From Luteibacter aegosomatissinici (GTDB taxonomy: Bacteria > Pseudomonadota > Gammaproteobacteria > Xanthomonadales > Rhodanobacteraceae), in assembly GCF_023078495.1 (NCBI RefSeq), contig NZ_CP095742.1, positions 620,001 through 684,000 on the forward strand: 64,000 nucleotides of DNA, in the 5' to 3' direction. Below are positions 42,219 through 50,669 of the stretch, one piece after another. Within the stretch, counting starts at the first letter, position 1. Every line of letters starts with the position of its first letter. The notes under the pieces are model-generated. The model made no database searches and was not told the DNA's origin. It saw only the letters and a program-made list of their open reading frames with translations. Position numbers and translations under genes: made by a program.

Positions 42219-42905
42219 TCACACCACCTTGCCTTCGAACGACGCGATACCCTCCAGCGTCGCCTTGAACGTGTCGCCACGTTGCAGCGCCGATACACCC
42301 GCCGGTGTGCCGGTGAAAACGAGATCCCCCGCCTTCAGCTCGAACAGGGTGGATAGTGCCGCGAGGATCTCGCCAACGTCGAGCACCATCTCGCCCAGCG
42401 TCGCGTGCTGGCGCACCTGGCCATTTACCTCGAGGGTGATCTGCGTGCTGGCCGACGGCGTCGCTTCGCTGGCCGGGACCAGGGCAGATACCGGCGCGGA
42501 GTGGTCGAAGCCCTTGGCGACATCCCACGGGGCGCCCTTTGCCTTGGCCTGCGCCTGCAGGTCGCGGCGGGTCAGGTCCAGGCCAACGCCGTAGCCCCAG
42601 ATCAGCGCCTGGGCCTGTTCGGGCGAAAGATTCGAGCCACCAGCCCCTAGTGCCACGACCATTTCCACCTCGTGGTGCAGGTCGTTCGTGGCGGAGGGGT
42701 AGGGCACGTCCGCACCATCGGTCACGACCGCGTCGGCCGGCTTGGTGAAGAACATGGGGTTCGCCTTGTCGACGCTGGCGCCCATTTCCTTGGCATGATC
42801 GGCATAGTTGCGGCCGATGCAGAAGATGCGGCGGACGGGGAAACGGCCGGACTGGCCGGCGACGGGGAGGCTCGGCTGGGCCGGCATGGGGATGACGGTA
42901 TTCAT
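42219..42905 (-). CDS. Fumarylacetoacetate hydrolase (FAH)-family protein
   Basis: 228 residues. FCIGRNYADHAKEMG, the metal-binding LHHEVEMVVALG, YGVGLDLTRRDLQAQAKAKG, and LVFTGTPAGVSAL are the FAH core. The size fits fumarylpyruvate hydrolase or oxaloacetate decarboxylase members (YcgM-like), which cleave C-C bonds in 2,4-dioxo acids. No aromatic-degradation genes are nearby, so the substrate is open. A perfect palindrome lies 17 bp upstream. Confidence 0.9.
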   Translation of the reverse strand: MNTVIPMPAQPSLPVAGQSGRFPVRRIFCIGRNYADHAKEMGASVDKANPMFFTKPADAVVTDGADVPYPSATNDLHHEVEMVVALGAGGSNLSPEQAQALIWGYGVGLDLTRRDLQAQAKAKGAPWDVAKGFDHSAPVSALVPASEATPSASTQITLEVNGQVRQHATLGEMVLDVGEILAALSTLFELKAGDLVFTGTPAGVSALQRGDTFKATLEGIASFEGKVV

Positions 42906-42921
42906 GGGCTAAGCCTAGCAG

Positions 42922-42935
42922 GTGACACCTGTCAC
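42922..42935. promoter_or_regulatory. Perfect palindrome GTGACA-CC-TGTCAC between divergent operons
   Basis: Six-base arms with a 2-bp centre, in the 117-bp gap between the FAH gene and the ABC export operon. It has the shape of a dimeric repressor operator. No regulator gene is adjacent, and which operon it controls is not evident. Confidence 0.45.
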
Positions 42936-43022
42936 GGCAGATGACTGATGGCCCCGAATAGCGCACGGTCCGCGAGATTCGCATGATCTTGGTCGACACC
43001 GCCCAGGGGGACGTGAGGGGAC

Positions 43023-44270
43023 ATGAACTCGAACACCGAGCTGCTGAAGCAGCTGAAGATCGATAAATCGCACAAGGAAGCGCCTGGTGGCGGACCGCCC
43101 TGGGGACGTATCGCGGTGATCGCGGGCGTGCTCGTGCTGTTGGCCGCCATCGGTGCCGGGGCATGGGCCTTCCTGGGCCGGCGCCCGGTCGATGTGCAGA
43201 CCGCCACGGCGGTGGCACCTGCGTCCGCCAGTGAAGCAGGTGCGGTGCTGCAGGCCACGGGCTACGTCACCGCCCGCCGGCAGGCCACGGTCTCCGCGCA
43301 GATCACCGGCACGCTGACCGAGGTACTGATCGAAGAAGGCGACCGTGTCGCCAAGGGGCAGGTCCTTGCGCGGCTTGAAGACAACGCGCTGCGGGCCAGC
43401 CTGCAATCGGCGCAGGCACAAGCGGCGGCGGCCCACGCCAGCGTCGAACAGAACGAAGCCCAGCTCGACCAGGCCCTGCGCGATGCCACGCGCCAGGAGG
43501 CCCTGGTGGGGCGCGGGCTTGTGTCAAAGCAGCTGGCGGAGCAGAGCCGTACCCAGGCCAATACCTACCGTGCGCAGCTGAACACCTCGCGGCGCCAGGC
43601 GCAGGCGGCGGATTCGCAGGTCGGTGTCGCCCAGGTCAACCTCGACTACACCGTCGTACGTGCGCCCTTCGATGGCGTGATCACGGACAAGGCGGCGCAG
43701 GTCGGCGAAATCGTGTCACCCCTCTCGGCCGGTGGCGGCTTCACCCGTACCGGCGTCGGCACCATCGTCGACATGGATTCGCTTGAGATCGACGTGGACG
43801 TCAACGAGGCCTACATCGGTCGTGTCCAGCCGAACATGGCCGCGGAGGCGGTGCTCGATGCCTACCCCGACTGGCGAATCCCGGCCCATGTGATTGCGAT
43901 CGTCCCCGCAGCCGACCGCGGCAAGGCCACGGTGAAGGTGCGTGTTGCCATCGAACAGAAGGATGGCCGCATCGTGCCCGACATGGGCGTCCGCGTGTCG
44001 TTCCTGGAACAGCGCGCTGCTGCACGGGCCGAGGTGCCCAAAGGCGCGATGGTGCCGGCCAGCGCCATCGTGCAGCGCGACGGCCATGACGTGGCGTTTG
44101 TCGTGAGCGATGAGAAAGCGCACCGCCGTGAGGTTACCGCCGCCAAGGCCGCCAATAACGATGTACGGCTTGTCACCGCCGGCGTCAGCGCCGGGGAAAC
44201 CGTCATAACTACGCCACCCGACACCGTCATGGATGGCACCGCCGTCCGTGTCACCCAGCCCACCCCCTGA
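43023..44270 (+). CDS. MacA-like periplasmic adaptor of an ABC export system
   Basis: 415 residues. Short cytosolic N-terminus, membrane segment at about 30-52, barrel-sandwich halves (QATVSAQITGTLTEVLIEEGDRVAKGQVLARL and VRAPFDGVITDKAAQVGEIV), alpha-hairpin 100-165, and a barrel domain. It heads an operon with an ATPase and two FtsX-type permeases, and would form the periplasmic bridge of a tripartite exporter. No TolC-type gene is in the cluster. Confidence 0.93.
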   Translation: MNSNTELLKQLKIDKSHKEAPGGGPPWGRIAVIAGVLVLLAAIGAGAWAFLGRRPVDVQTATAVAPASASEAGAVLQATGYVTARRQATVSAQITGTLTEVLIEEGDRVAKGQVLARLEDNALRASLQSAQAQAAAAHASVEQNEAQLDQALRDATRQEALVGRGLVSKQLAEQSRTQANTYRAQLNTSRRQAQAADSQVGVAQVNLDYTVVRAPFDGVITDKAAQVGEIVSPLSAGGGFTRTGVGTIVDMDSLEIDVDVNEAYIGRVQPNMAAEAVLDAYPDWRIPAHVIAIVPAADRGKATVKVRVAIEQKDGRIVPDMGVRVSFLEQRAAARAEVPKGAMVPASAIVQRDGHDVAFVVSDEKAHRREVTAAKAANNDVRLVTAGVSAGETVITTPPDTVMDGTAVRVTQPTP

Positions 44271-44292
44271 CCGCCCTACGGAGATACATAGC

Positions 44293-44979
<687 letters not shown>

Positions 44980-44991
44980 GGGGGCGGCGCG

Positions 44992-46158
44992 ATGAAATAC
45001 TTTCATCTCATATGGGCAGCGCTGTTCCGGCGTAAGGCGCGTACGTTCTTCACCCTCATCTCCATCCTGGCGGCATTCCTGCTGTTCGGCATGCTCGATG
45101 CGACGCGCAAGGCCTTTGATTCGGGCGACAGCGTGATTGGCGTGGATCGACTGATCACGACCTCGCGCTATTCGATCATCACCTCGCTGCCGGTGAGCCT
45201 TGAAACGCAGATGAAGGCGATTCCGGGCGTGAAGGATGTGGGCTATTCCAACTGGTTCGGTGGCATCTACCAGGACCCGAAGAACTTCGTGCTGAGCTTT
45301 GCCGTCAGCGATAACTACTTCGATATCTACCACGAGATCCAGCTTTCGCCGGAGCAGCGCAAGGCCTACGAGACGACGCGCACCGGGGCCATCGTCGGTG
45401 AGGCGCTGGCCAAGCGCTTCGGCTGGAAGGTGGGTGACAAGATCCCGCTGCAGTCCACGATCTTCCCGCAGCGCAACGGCGACAAGACCTGGCCGTTCGA
45501 TATCGTCGGCATTTACACGGCCGCACCCGGTGCCGCCAACGGTACGGATCAGCAGTTCTTCTTCCACCACAAGTATTTCGAGGATGCCAATGCGTTCCAG
45601 AGCATCGGCACGACTGTGGGCTGGTATGCGTTGCGGCTGAATTCCGCCAACGATGCGGACCGCGTGGCGAAGGCGGTGGACGCGCTCTCGGCGAACTCGG
45701 ATCACGAGACCAAGACGCAGACCGAGCAGGCGTTCAACGCCTCCTTCGCCAAGCAGATCGGCGATATCGGCCTCATCGTGAGCGCGATCATGGGCGCGGT
45801 GTTCTTCACCCTCATCTTGCTCACGGGGAACACCATGGCGCAGGCGGTGCGTGAGCGCACCAGCGAGCTGGCGGTACTGAAGACCATTGGCTTCTCCAGC
45901 CACAGCGTGCTGTACATGGTGCTGGCCGAGAGCGTGTTGTTGCTGGTGATCGGCGGCGTGCTAGGCCTGCTCCTTGCTGGTGCCTTCGTCCCCATCGTGG
46001 CCAAGGGCAGCGGTGGCATGTTGAACCTGCCACCCGTGGGCTCGCAGACCTGGATCCTTGGACTGGTGCTCATGCTTGTGATCGGCGCCATCGTGGGTGC
46101 GTTGCCTGCGATCCGTGCCATGCGCCTCAACATTGTCGATGCGCTCGCCGGGCGCTGA
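44992..46158 (+). CDS. FtsX/MacB-type ABC permease 1
   Basis: 388 residues. TM1 at about 18-38, a large periplasmic MacB_PCD-type domain, and three C-terminal segments with the FtsX signature (ERTSELAVLKTIGFSSHSVLYMVLAESVLLL). The ATPase is encoded separately, unlike fused MacB. Begins 12 bp after the ATPase gene. Confidence 0.93.
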   Translation: MKYFHLIWAALFRRKARTFFTLISILAAFLLFGMLDATRKAFDSGDSVIGVDRLITTSRYSIITSLPVSLETQMKAIPGVKDVGYSNWFGGIYQDPKNFVLSFAVSDNYFDIYHEIQLSPEQRKAYETTRTGAIVGEALAKRFGWKVGDKIPLQSTIFPQRNGDKTWPFDIVGIYTAAPGAANGTDQQFFFHHKYFEDANAFQSIGTTVGWYALRLNSANDADRVAKAVDALSANSDHETKTQTEQAFNASFAKQIGDIGLIVSAIMGAVFFTLILLTGNTMAQAVRERTSELAVLKTIGFSSHSVLYMVLAESVLLLVIGGVLGLLLAGAFVPIVAKGSGGMLNLPPVGSQTWILGLVLMLVIGAIVGALPAIRAMRLNIVDALAGR

Positions 46159-46167
46159 GGAATAGCC

Positions 46168-47490
46168 ATGAAGACTTTCAAAAAATTCCTCGGTGGCCTC
46201 CTGCTGCTCGCGATCATCGTGCTGTTCCTCGTGGTGTGGACCGCGATGCCGTGGCAGGGTGTGGTGGTGCTGGCCGTGTTGCTTGCCGTGTGGATGGCAA
46301 CGACGCGCCGTGGCCGACAGACCTGGCAGGTGACCCGTGTCGGCCTTTCCACGGTGACGCAGCGGCTGGGCTCATCGTCGGTCGTGGTGGTTGGTATCGC
46401 CGGCGTCGTGGGTGTGCTCGTGGCCATGCTCGCCATGAGCGAAGGCTTCGCCGAAACCTTGCGTGCGTCCGGTAACGACCACACGGCTATCGTGTTGCGT
46501 GGCGGCTCTCAGGCCGAACTGAACTCCGTGCTTGATCGCGATAGCGCGAACGTGGTGATGCAGGCACCGGGTGTGAAGAAGGGTCCTGAAGGGCGGCCGA
46601 TCGCATCCGGCGAGCTGGTTGTCGTCGCGAACCTGCCGCGCAAGGGCGACCCCAACAGCGATTCCAACGTGCCCATCCGTGGCGTGAGCGATGATGTGTG
46701 GGCATTACGCGATAACGTGAAAATCATTGCGGGTCGGAAATTCACGCCGGGCCTGCGTGAGTTGATCGTCGGCAAGGGCGCCGAGGGGCAGTTCGCTGGC
46801 CTGGAGGTCGGCAAATCGATCCGGCTGGCCGGGCAGGCCTGGACCGTCGTGGGCGAGTTCGAATCCCACGATGCGCTGGAGTCGGAGCTGTGGGGCGATA
46901 CGAAGAGCGTCGCATCGGCCTACCGCCGCGGCAGTAGCGTCGCATCGGTCACCGTACTGCTCGATTCACCGCAGGCGTTCGACCAGTTCAAGGCCAGCCT
47001 CGCGGCCGATCCGCGGCTGAAAGTGGATGTCAGCACCACGCAGGCCTACTTCAGCAAGCAGTCCGAGGCATTGACCAAGACGTTGCGCATCGTGGGCATC
47101 ACGGTGGGCATCATCATGGCGATCGGTGCGGTATTCGGCGCGTTGAACACCATGTTTGCCGCGATCCAGGCGCGTGCCCGGGAAATCGCCACGCTGCGTG
47201 CCATCGGCTTTCGTGGTGTGCCCGTGGTGGTATCGGTCCTGCTGGAGACCATGCTGCTGGCCTTGCTGGGCGGTGTGATTGGTGCGGGGCTGGTGTGGAT
47301 CATCTTCCATCACTACACCGCATCCACACTCGGCGCGAACTTCAGCCAGGTGGTATTCCAGCTCCAGGTGGGGCCAGCGTTGTTGTGGACCGGGCTGAAA
47401 TGGGCGCTGGCCATCGGTTTCATTGGCGGCCTGTTCCCGGCCCTTCGCGCGGCGCGTGTCCCGGTCACGACCGCATTGCGCGAGCTGTAA
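46168..47490 (+). CDS. FtsX/MacB-type ABC permease 2
   Basis: 440 residues. Unlike permease 1 it has an extra N-terminal pair of hydrophobic segments (about 10-45) before the canonical first segment (VVVVGIAGVVGVLVAMLAM), a periplasmic domain, and C-terminal segments containing ARAREIATLRAIGFRGVPVVVSVLLETMLLALLGG. Two different permeases imply a heterodimeric pore. Ends five bases before the convergent small lipoprotein gene. Confidence 0.93.
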   Translation: MKTFKKFLGGLLLLAIIVLFLVVWTAMPWQGVVVLAVLLAVWMATTRRGRQTWQVTRVGLSTVTQRLGSSSVVVVGIAGVVGVLVAMLAMSEGFAETLRASGNDHTAIVLRGGSQAELNSVLDRDSANVVMQAPGVKKGPEGRPIASGELVVVANLPRKGDPNSDSNVPIRGVSDDVWALRDNVKIIAGRKFTPGLRELIVGKGAEGQFAGLEVGKSIRLAGQAWTVVGEFESHDALESELWGDTKSVASAYRRGSSVASVTVLLDSPQAFDQFKASLAADPRLKVDVSTTQAYFSKQSEALTKTLRIVGITVGIIMAIGAVFGALNTMFAAIQARAREIATLRAIGFRGVPVVVSVLLETMLLALLGGVIGAGLVWIIFHHYTASTLGANFSQVVFQLQVGPALLWTGLKWALAIGFIGGLFPALRAARVPVTTALREL

Positions 47491-47495
47491 TCCGC

Positions 47496-47762
47496 TCAGG
47501 GTGGTGCCGGCGATGCTTCGCTGGCACCACTGGCGCGGGGTTCCTTGCAGCGGTGCGCCTGCAACAGCCAGCGGCCGCCGCGGTCGACGCACGCGTCGTA
47601 GTCGGCGAAGTCGGTGACGGGTGCTGAGAAGACGGCATCGTCATCGCGGAACGGCTGGCACGAGGCCAGCGCCGCGATGGCGATGCACAGCAGCGTTGCC
47701 AGGCGTGCGCCGCAAAGGCGCAGGCGTTGCGAGCGGTGGCGGAGGCAGGCTCGGCCATCCAT
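47496..47762 (-). CDS. Small putative lipoprotein
   Basis: 88 residues. Basic N-terminus, hydrophobic stretch and lipobox-like LASC at about 32-35, then a short mature part with YDACVDRGGRWLLQAHRCKEP. The Cys-x3-GG-x-W-x6-Cys pattern is common in tiny envelope lipoproteins. Convergent with permease 2 (5 bp gap). Function unknown; the frame is open and the features are coherent, but the size makes it uncertain. Confidence 0.55.
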   Translation of the reverse strand: MDGRACLRHRSQRLRLCGARLATLLCIAIAALASCQPFRDDDAVFSAPVTDFADYDACVDRGGRWLLQAHRCKEPRASGASEASPAPP

Positions 47763-47882
47763 GGGGCTCTCCAGCGAGGCGGCAGGAAAGCCTAGGGCGC
47801 CGGTATGGCCCGCGAAAATCGAACAATTCTGAAAAAGCGTGAAGGCCCTCCCAAAGTGCGACGTGCGTCACACTTGTCCGGG

Positions 47883-48788
47883 TCAAGCCTTCCGTTGGCG
47901 CATCATGGTGATGATGCCCACGCCCACCAGGATGATGGCCATGCCTGCCAGATCGAACGGGCCGACGTGCTCACCGGCAAGCGCCACCCCGAACAGCACG
48001 GCCACCGGCGGATTCACGTACGCGTAGCTGGTAGCCAGGGCGGGGCGCACGGTCTTCAGTACGAACAGGTAGGCGCTGAAGGCGATGAGCGAGCCGAACA
48101 CCACCAGGTAGAGCAGGGCCGCCGTGGCCGACGCCTGCGGATGGGCCGGCAGTCGCTCGCCATGCAGCAGGGCGATAAGGCCCAGGGCGACGCTGGCGCA
48201 GAGCATCTGTGCGGCCACGTTCATGGGGCCCTTCGGCATGTCCTGGCGCTTGGACCATACCGAGCCGAACGCCCACGACGAGGCCGCCACGATCAGCGCG
48301 ATCGCACCGAGGGGCGAACCGGAAAGTCCCGCACCCAGGTTCAGCACGATGACGCCGATAAAACCAAGCACGAGGCCGGCCGTTTCCGCGCGCGAGGGCC
48401 ATTCACCGTAGAGCCCGCCAAACACGGCAGCGAACAAGGGCATGCTCGCCACGGCCACCGCAGCGATGCCGGAACTCACCGATTGTTCGGCGTAGCACAC
48501 CAGGCCATTGCCGCCGGCCAGCAGCAGCGTGCCGACGATGGCGGCGTTACGCCACTGGCGGCCCGTTGGCAGCGCGGCACCGCGCAGGCGCAATACGGCG
48601 AACAACAGCACGCCGGCAATGGCGAAGCGCAACGCCGCCAGCAGGAACGGCGGATAGCTCACCAGCGCATAGCGAATGCCCAGGTAGGTCGAACCCCAGA
48701 TGACGTACAGCGCGAACAGCGACAGCGGTACAAGCCAGCGCGACTCGGTCGTGGTGGCGGGGGTGGCGGGGCAGGCAGCGTCGGACAT
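47883..48788 (-). CDS. yedA: EamA/DMT-family exporter, YedA-like
   Basis: 301 residues from ATG 48788. Ten membrane segments in two EamA halves: LYVIWGSTYLGIRYAL at the start, VCYAEQSVSSGIAAVAVASMPLF, SSWAFGSVWSKR, and TVRPALATSYAYVNPPVAVLFGVAL. These blocks match E. coli YedA closely by memory. Likely exports small metabolites; substrate not known. It is followed by a divergent gap of about 100 bp to the Ada-like gene, read in the same direction. Confidence 0.9.
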   Translation of the reverse strand: MSDAACPATPATTTESRWLVPLSLFALYVIWGSTYLGIRYALVSYPPFLLAALRFAIAGVLLFAVLRLRGAALPTGRQWRNAAIVGTLLLAGGNGLVCYAEQSVSSGIAAVAVASMPLFAAVFGGLYGEWPSRAETAGLVLGFIGVIVLNLGAGLSGSPLGAIALIVAASSWAFGSVWSKRQDMPKGPMNVAAQMLCASVALGLIALLHGERLPAHPQASATAALLYLVVFGSLIAFSAYLFVLKTVRPALATSYAYVNPPVAVLFGVALAGEHVGPFDLAGMAIILVGVGIITMMRQRKA

Positions 48789-48885
48789 GGCAGGGCGAAC
48801 CAGGGCAAGGCGCGCCACGAACGCGTGGCGCCAAACCGAAACGATATCGCCCGTGTGTCGCGGGCGGTAGCGAAACCTATGCGGG

Positions 48886-49761
48886 TCAGCCTTTAGCGGC
48901 GCTCATGGCATGTTCGGTGGCCAGCAGTTGCCGCTTGATCTCCATGCCCCAGCGCCAGCCGCCCAGGCTGCCATCCTCGCGGATGATGCGGTGGCACGGC
49001 ACCAGCAACGCGAGCTTGTTGCTGCCGCATGCACGGCCGATGGCGCGTGCGGCCTTCGGCACGCCCAGCTTTGCAGCCAGCTCGCCATAGCTCAGCGTTT
49101 CGCCCAGCGGAATGCGGGTGAGGGCATCCCACACCCGCCATTGGAACGCCGTGGCCGCGACATCCAGCGGCGGCATCGCGGGCGCCGCGCTATCGCTCCA
49201 ACCCAGGTCGTGGGTCACGCGCGCGATCACGGCGTCCAGCCACTCTTCGCGCCCGGCATCGACCCGTTCGCGTTCGGCGAGCGGGAACTCGGCCGCCAGC
49301 CGGTCTTCAAGCTCGGCGTCGTCGGCGCCTAGCGTGACGGCACAGATGCCGCGTGCCGTGGTGGCGACCAGGAGCTGACCCAGCGGCGTGTTTGTGGTGG
49401 TGTAGCGGATGGACGCGCCCGCGCCGCCGGCGCGGTAGCTGGCCGGGGTCATGCCCAGGCGACGGTCGCTCTCTTCGTAAACGCGGCTGCCGGAACCGAA
49501 GCCTGCGTCGTACACGGCATCGGTTACCGCCGCACCGCCGCGCAGTGCTTCGCGCAGCTGGCCAAAACGGCGCGAGCGCGCGTATTCCGCCGGGCTTACG
49601 CCGTAGCGACGGCGGAATACCCGCTGCAGGTGGGTGGGGCTAAGGCCCGCGATCGTGGCCAGGCTGGCCAGGTCGGCCGGGGTGTCGTCTTGCTCAAGGG
49701 CAAGGCGCACGCGTTCCAGGGCGTCATCGGTGTGGGGCATGGCGAGGGCGGGACGGTTCAT
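48886..49761 (-). CDS. Ada-like protein: AraC helix-turn-helix plus O6-methylguanine-DNA methyltransferase
   Basis: 291 residues from ATG 49761 (AAGGAGG 5 nt upstream). N-terminal AraC-type HTH (LASLATIAGLSPTHLQRVFRRRYGVSPAEYARSRR) fused to the AGT domain with the acceptor Cys in VPCHRIIREDGSLGG. The N-terminal zinc/methylphosphotriester domain of E. coli Ada is missing. It repairs O6-methylguanine irreversibly. Without the sensor Cys it probably cannot act as the methylation-activated switch of the ada response. Confidence 0.93.
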   Translation of the reverse strand: MNRPALAMPHTDDALERVRLALEQDDTPADLASLATIAGLSPTHLQRVFRRRYGVSPAEYARSRRFGQLREALRGGAAVTDAVYDAGFGSGSRVYEESDRRLGMTPASYRAGGAGASIRYTTTNTPLGQLLVATTARGICAVTLGADDAELEDRLAAEFPLAERERVDAGREEWLDAVIARVTHDLGWSDSAAPAMPPLDVAATAFQWRVWDALTRIPLGETLSYGELAAKLGVPKAARAIGRACGSNKLALLVPCHRIIREDGSLGGWRWGMEIKRQLLATEHAMSAAKG

Positions 49762-49833
49762 GGTGGCCTCCTTCATGGGAAGCCAGCGTAAGGTGGCCGC
49801 TCGGGCCCGGCTATCCGGACCTTGCGCCGCCGC

Positions 49834-50124
49834 TTAATGGTGGACCGGGCGGCCCTGCTGGATGACCACGAACTCGCCTTCGAGGACCTCGGGGTCCTTC
49901 GGGCGGGCGGCAGCCGGCTGCGGGGCGGCGGTGCCGTTCGCGCGTGCGGCCGCCAGCTTCCACTGGCGCACGGCCAGGAACACCAGGCCGCCGGCCACGA
50001 GCACGCCGATCACGACCACACCGAAGACGAGCAGCACACCGAGCACGGCCAGGCCCGCCATCAGGGACAGGGCGCGGACCAGCGGGTTACGCGAGCGGCG
50101 GATGGGCGGGAAGACGAAGCGCAT
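49834..50124 (-). CDS. Small membrane protein of unknown function
   Basis: 96 residues. Basic N-terminus (RFVFPPIRRSRN), one or two long hydrophobic segments (18-53: LSLMAGLAVLGVLLVFGVVVIGVLVAGGLVFLAV), then an Ala/Pro linker and EGEFVVIQQGRP. No domain is recognised. Upstream of and same strand as the Ada-like gene, 73 bp away, divergent from the Rieske gene. Confidence 0.7.
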   Translation of the reverse strand: MRFVFPPIRRSRNPLVRALSLMAGLAVLGVLLVFGVVVIGVLVAGGLVFLAVRQWKLAAARANGTAAPQPAAARPKDPEVLEGEFVVIQQGRPVHH

Positions 50125-50204
50125 GGGTTAAAATTCCGTGTGGCACAATGACATACGTGTGAGCCTCTTTACCTTGGGGCATCCGACCCTCATAGACAAG
50201 TGCC

Positions 50205-50546
50205 ATGACGACCAGCACCGATACCGCCCCTCTCTGCCAGCTCGATGACATTCCCGATGGCAATGCCATCGAAGTGGAGGCCATGGTCGCCGGCGAGCTC
50301 GAATCCCTGCTGGTCTACCGCGATGGCGGCCAGGTGAGCGCCTTCTACAACGTGTGCCCCCATGCGGGCCGCCGACTGGATTACGCCCCGGGGCGGTTCC
50401 TGGTGCGCAATGGCCTGATCATCTGCGCCGCCCATGGGGCTACCTTCACGGCCGGGGATGGGAACTGCCAGACGGGGCCGTGCAAGGGTGATCGGCTGCG
50501 TGCCGTGGCCGTTTCGGTCACCAACGGCACCGTCCACCTGGCCTGA
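50205..50546 (+). CDS. Rieske [2Fe-2S] ferredoxin-like protein
   Basis: 113 residues, the size of a stand-alone Rieske protein. CPHAGRRLD and CAAHGATF supply the two Cys and two His ligands, with about 17 residues between the motifs. No signal peptide, so cytosolic. Such proteins carry electrons for oxygenases or serve unknown redox roles. It is alone on its strand, with a REP doublet directly after the stop. Confidence 0.88.
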   Translation: MTTSTDTAPLCQLDDIPDGNAIEVEAMVAGELESLLVYRDGGQVSAFYNVCPHAGRRLDYAPGRFLVRNGLIICAAHGATFTAGDGNCQTGPCKGDRLRAVAVSVTNGTVHLA

Positions 50547-50554
50547 GATTTTTC

Positions 50555-50651
50555 TGTAGGAGCCCACCCTGTGGGCGACAACCATCGCCTCATGGGTCCA
50601 GGCCCTGGCGATGCTTCGCGAAAAGATGTCGCCCACAGGGTGGGCTCCTAC
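50555..50651. repeat. REP doublet (inverted pair, 25-bp arms)
   Basis: GTAGGAGCCCACCCTGTGGG followed by CGACA at 50556-50580, and its exact inverse at 50627-50651. The two arms can pair over 25 bp. It lies between the convergent Rieske and SLC13 genes, 19 bp after the SLC13 stop. Confidence 0.85.
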
Positions 50652-50669
50652 GGGGCAGTGCCGCGTGCC

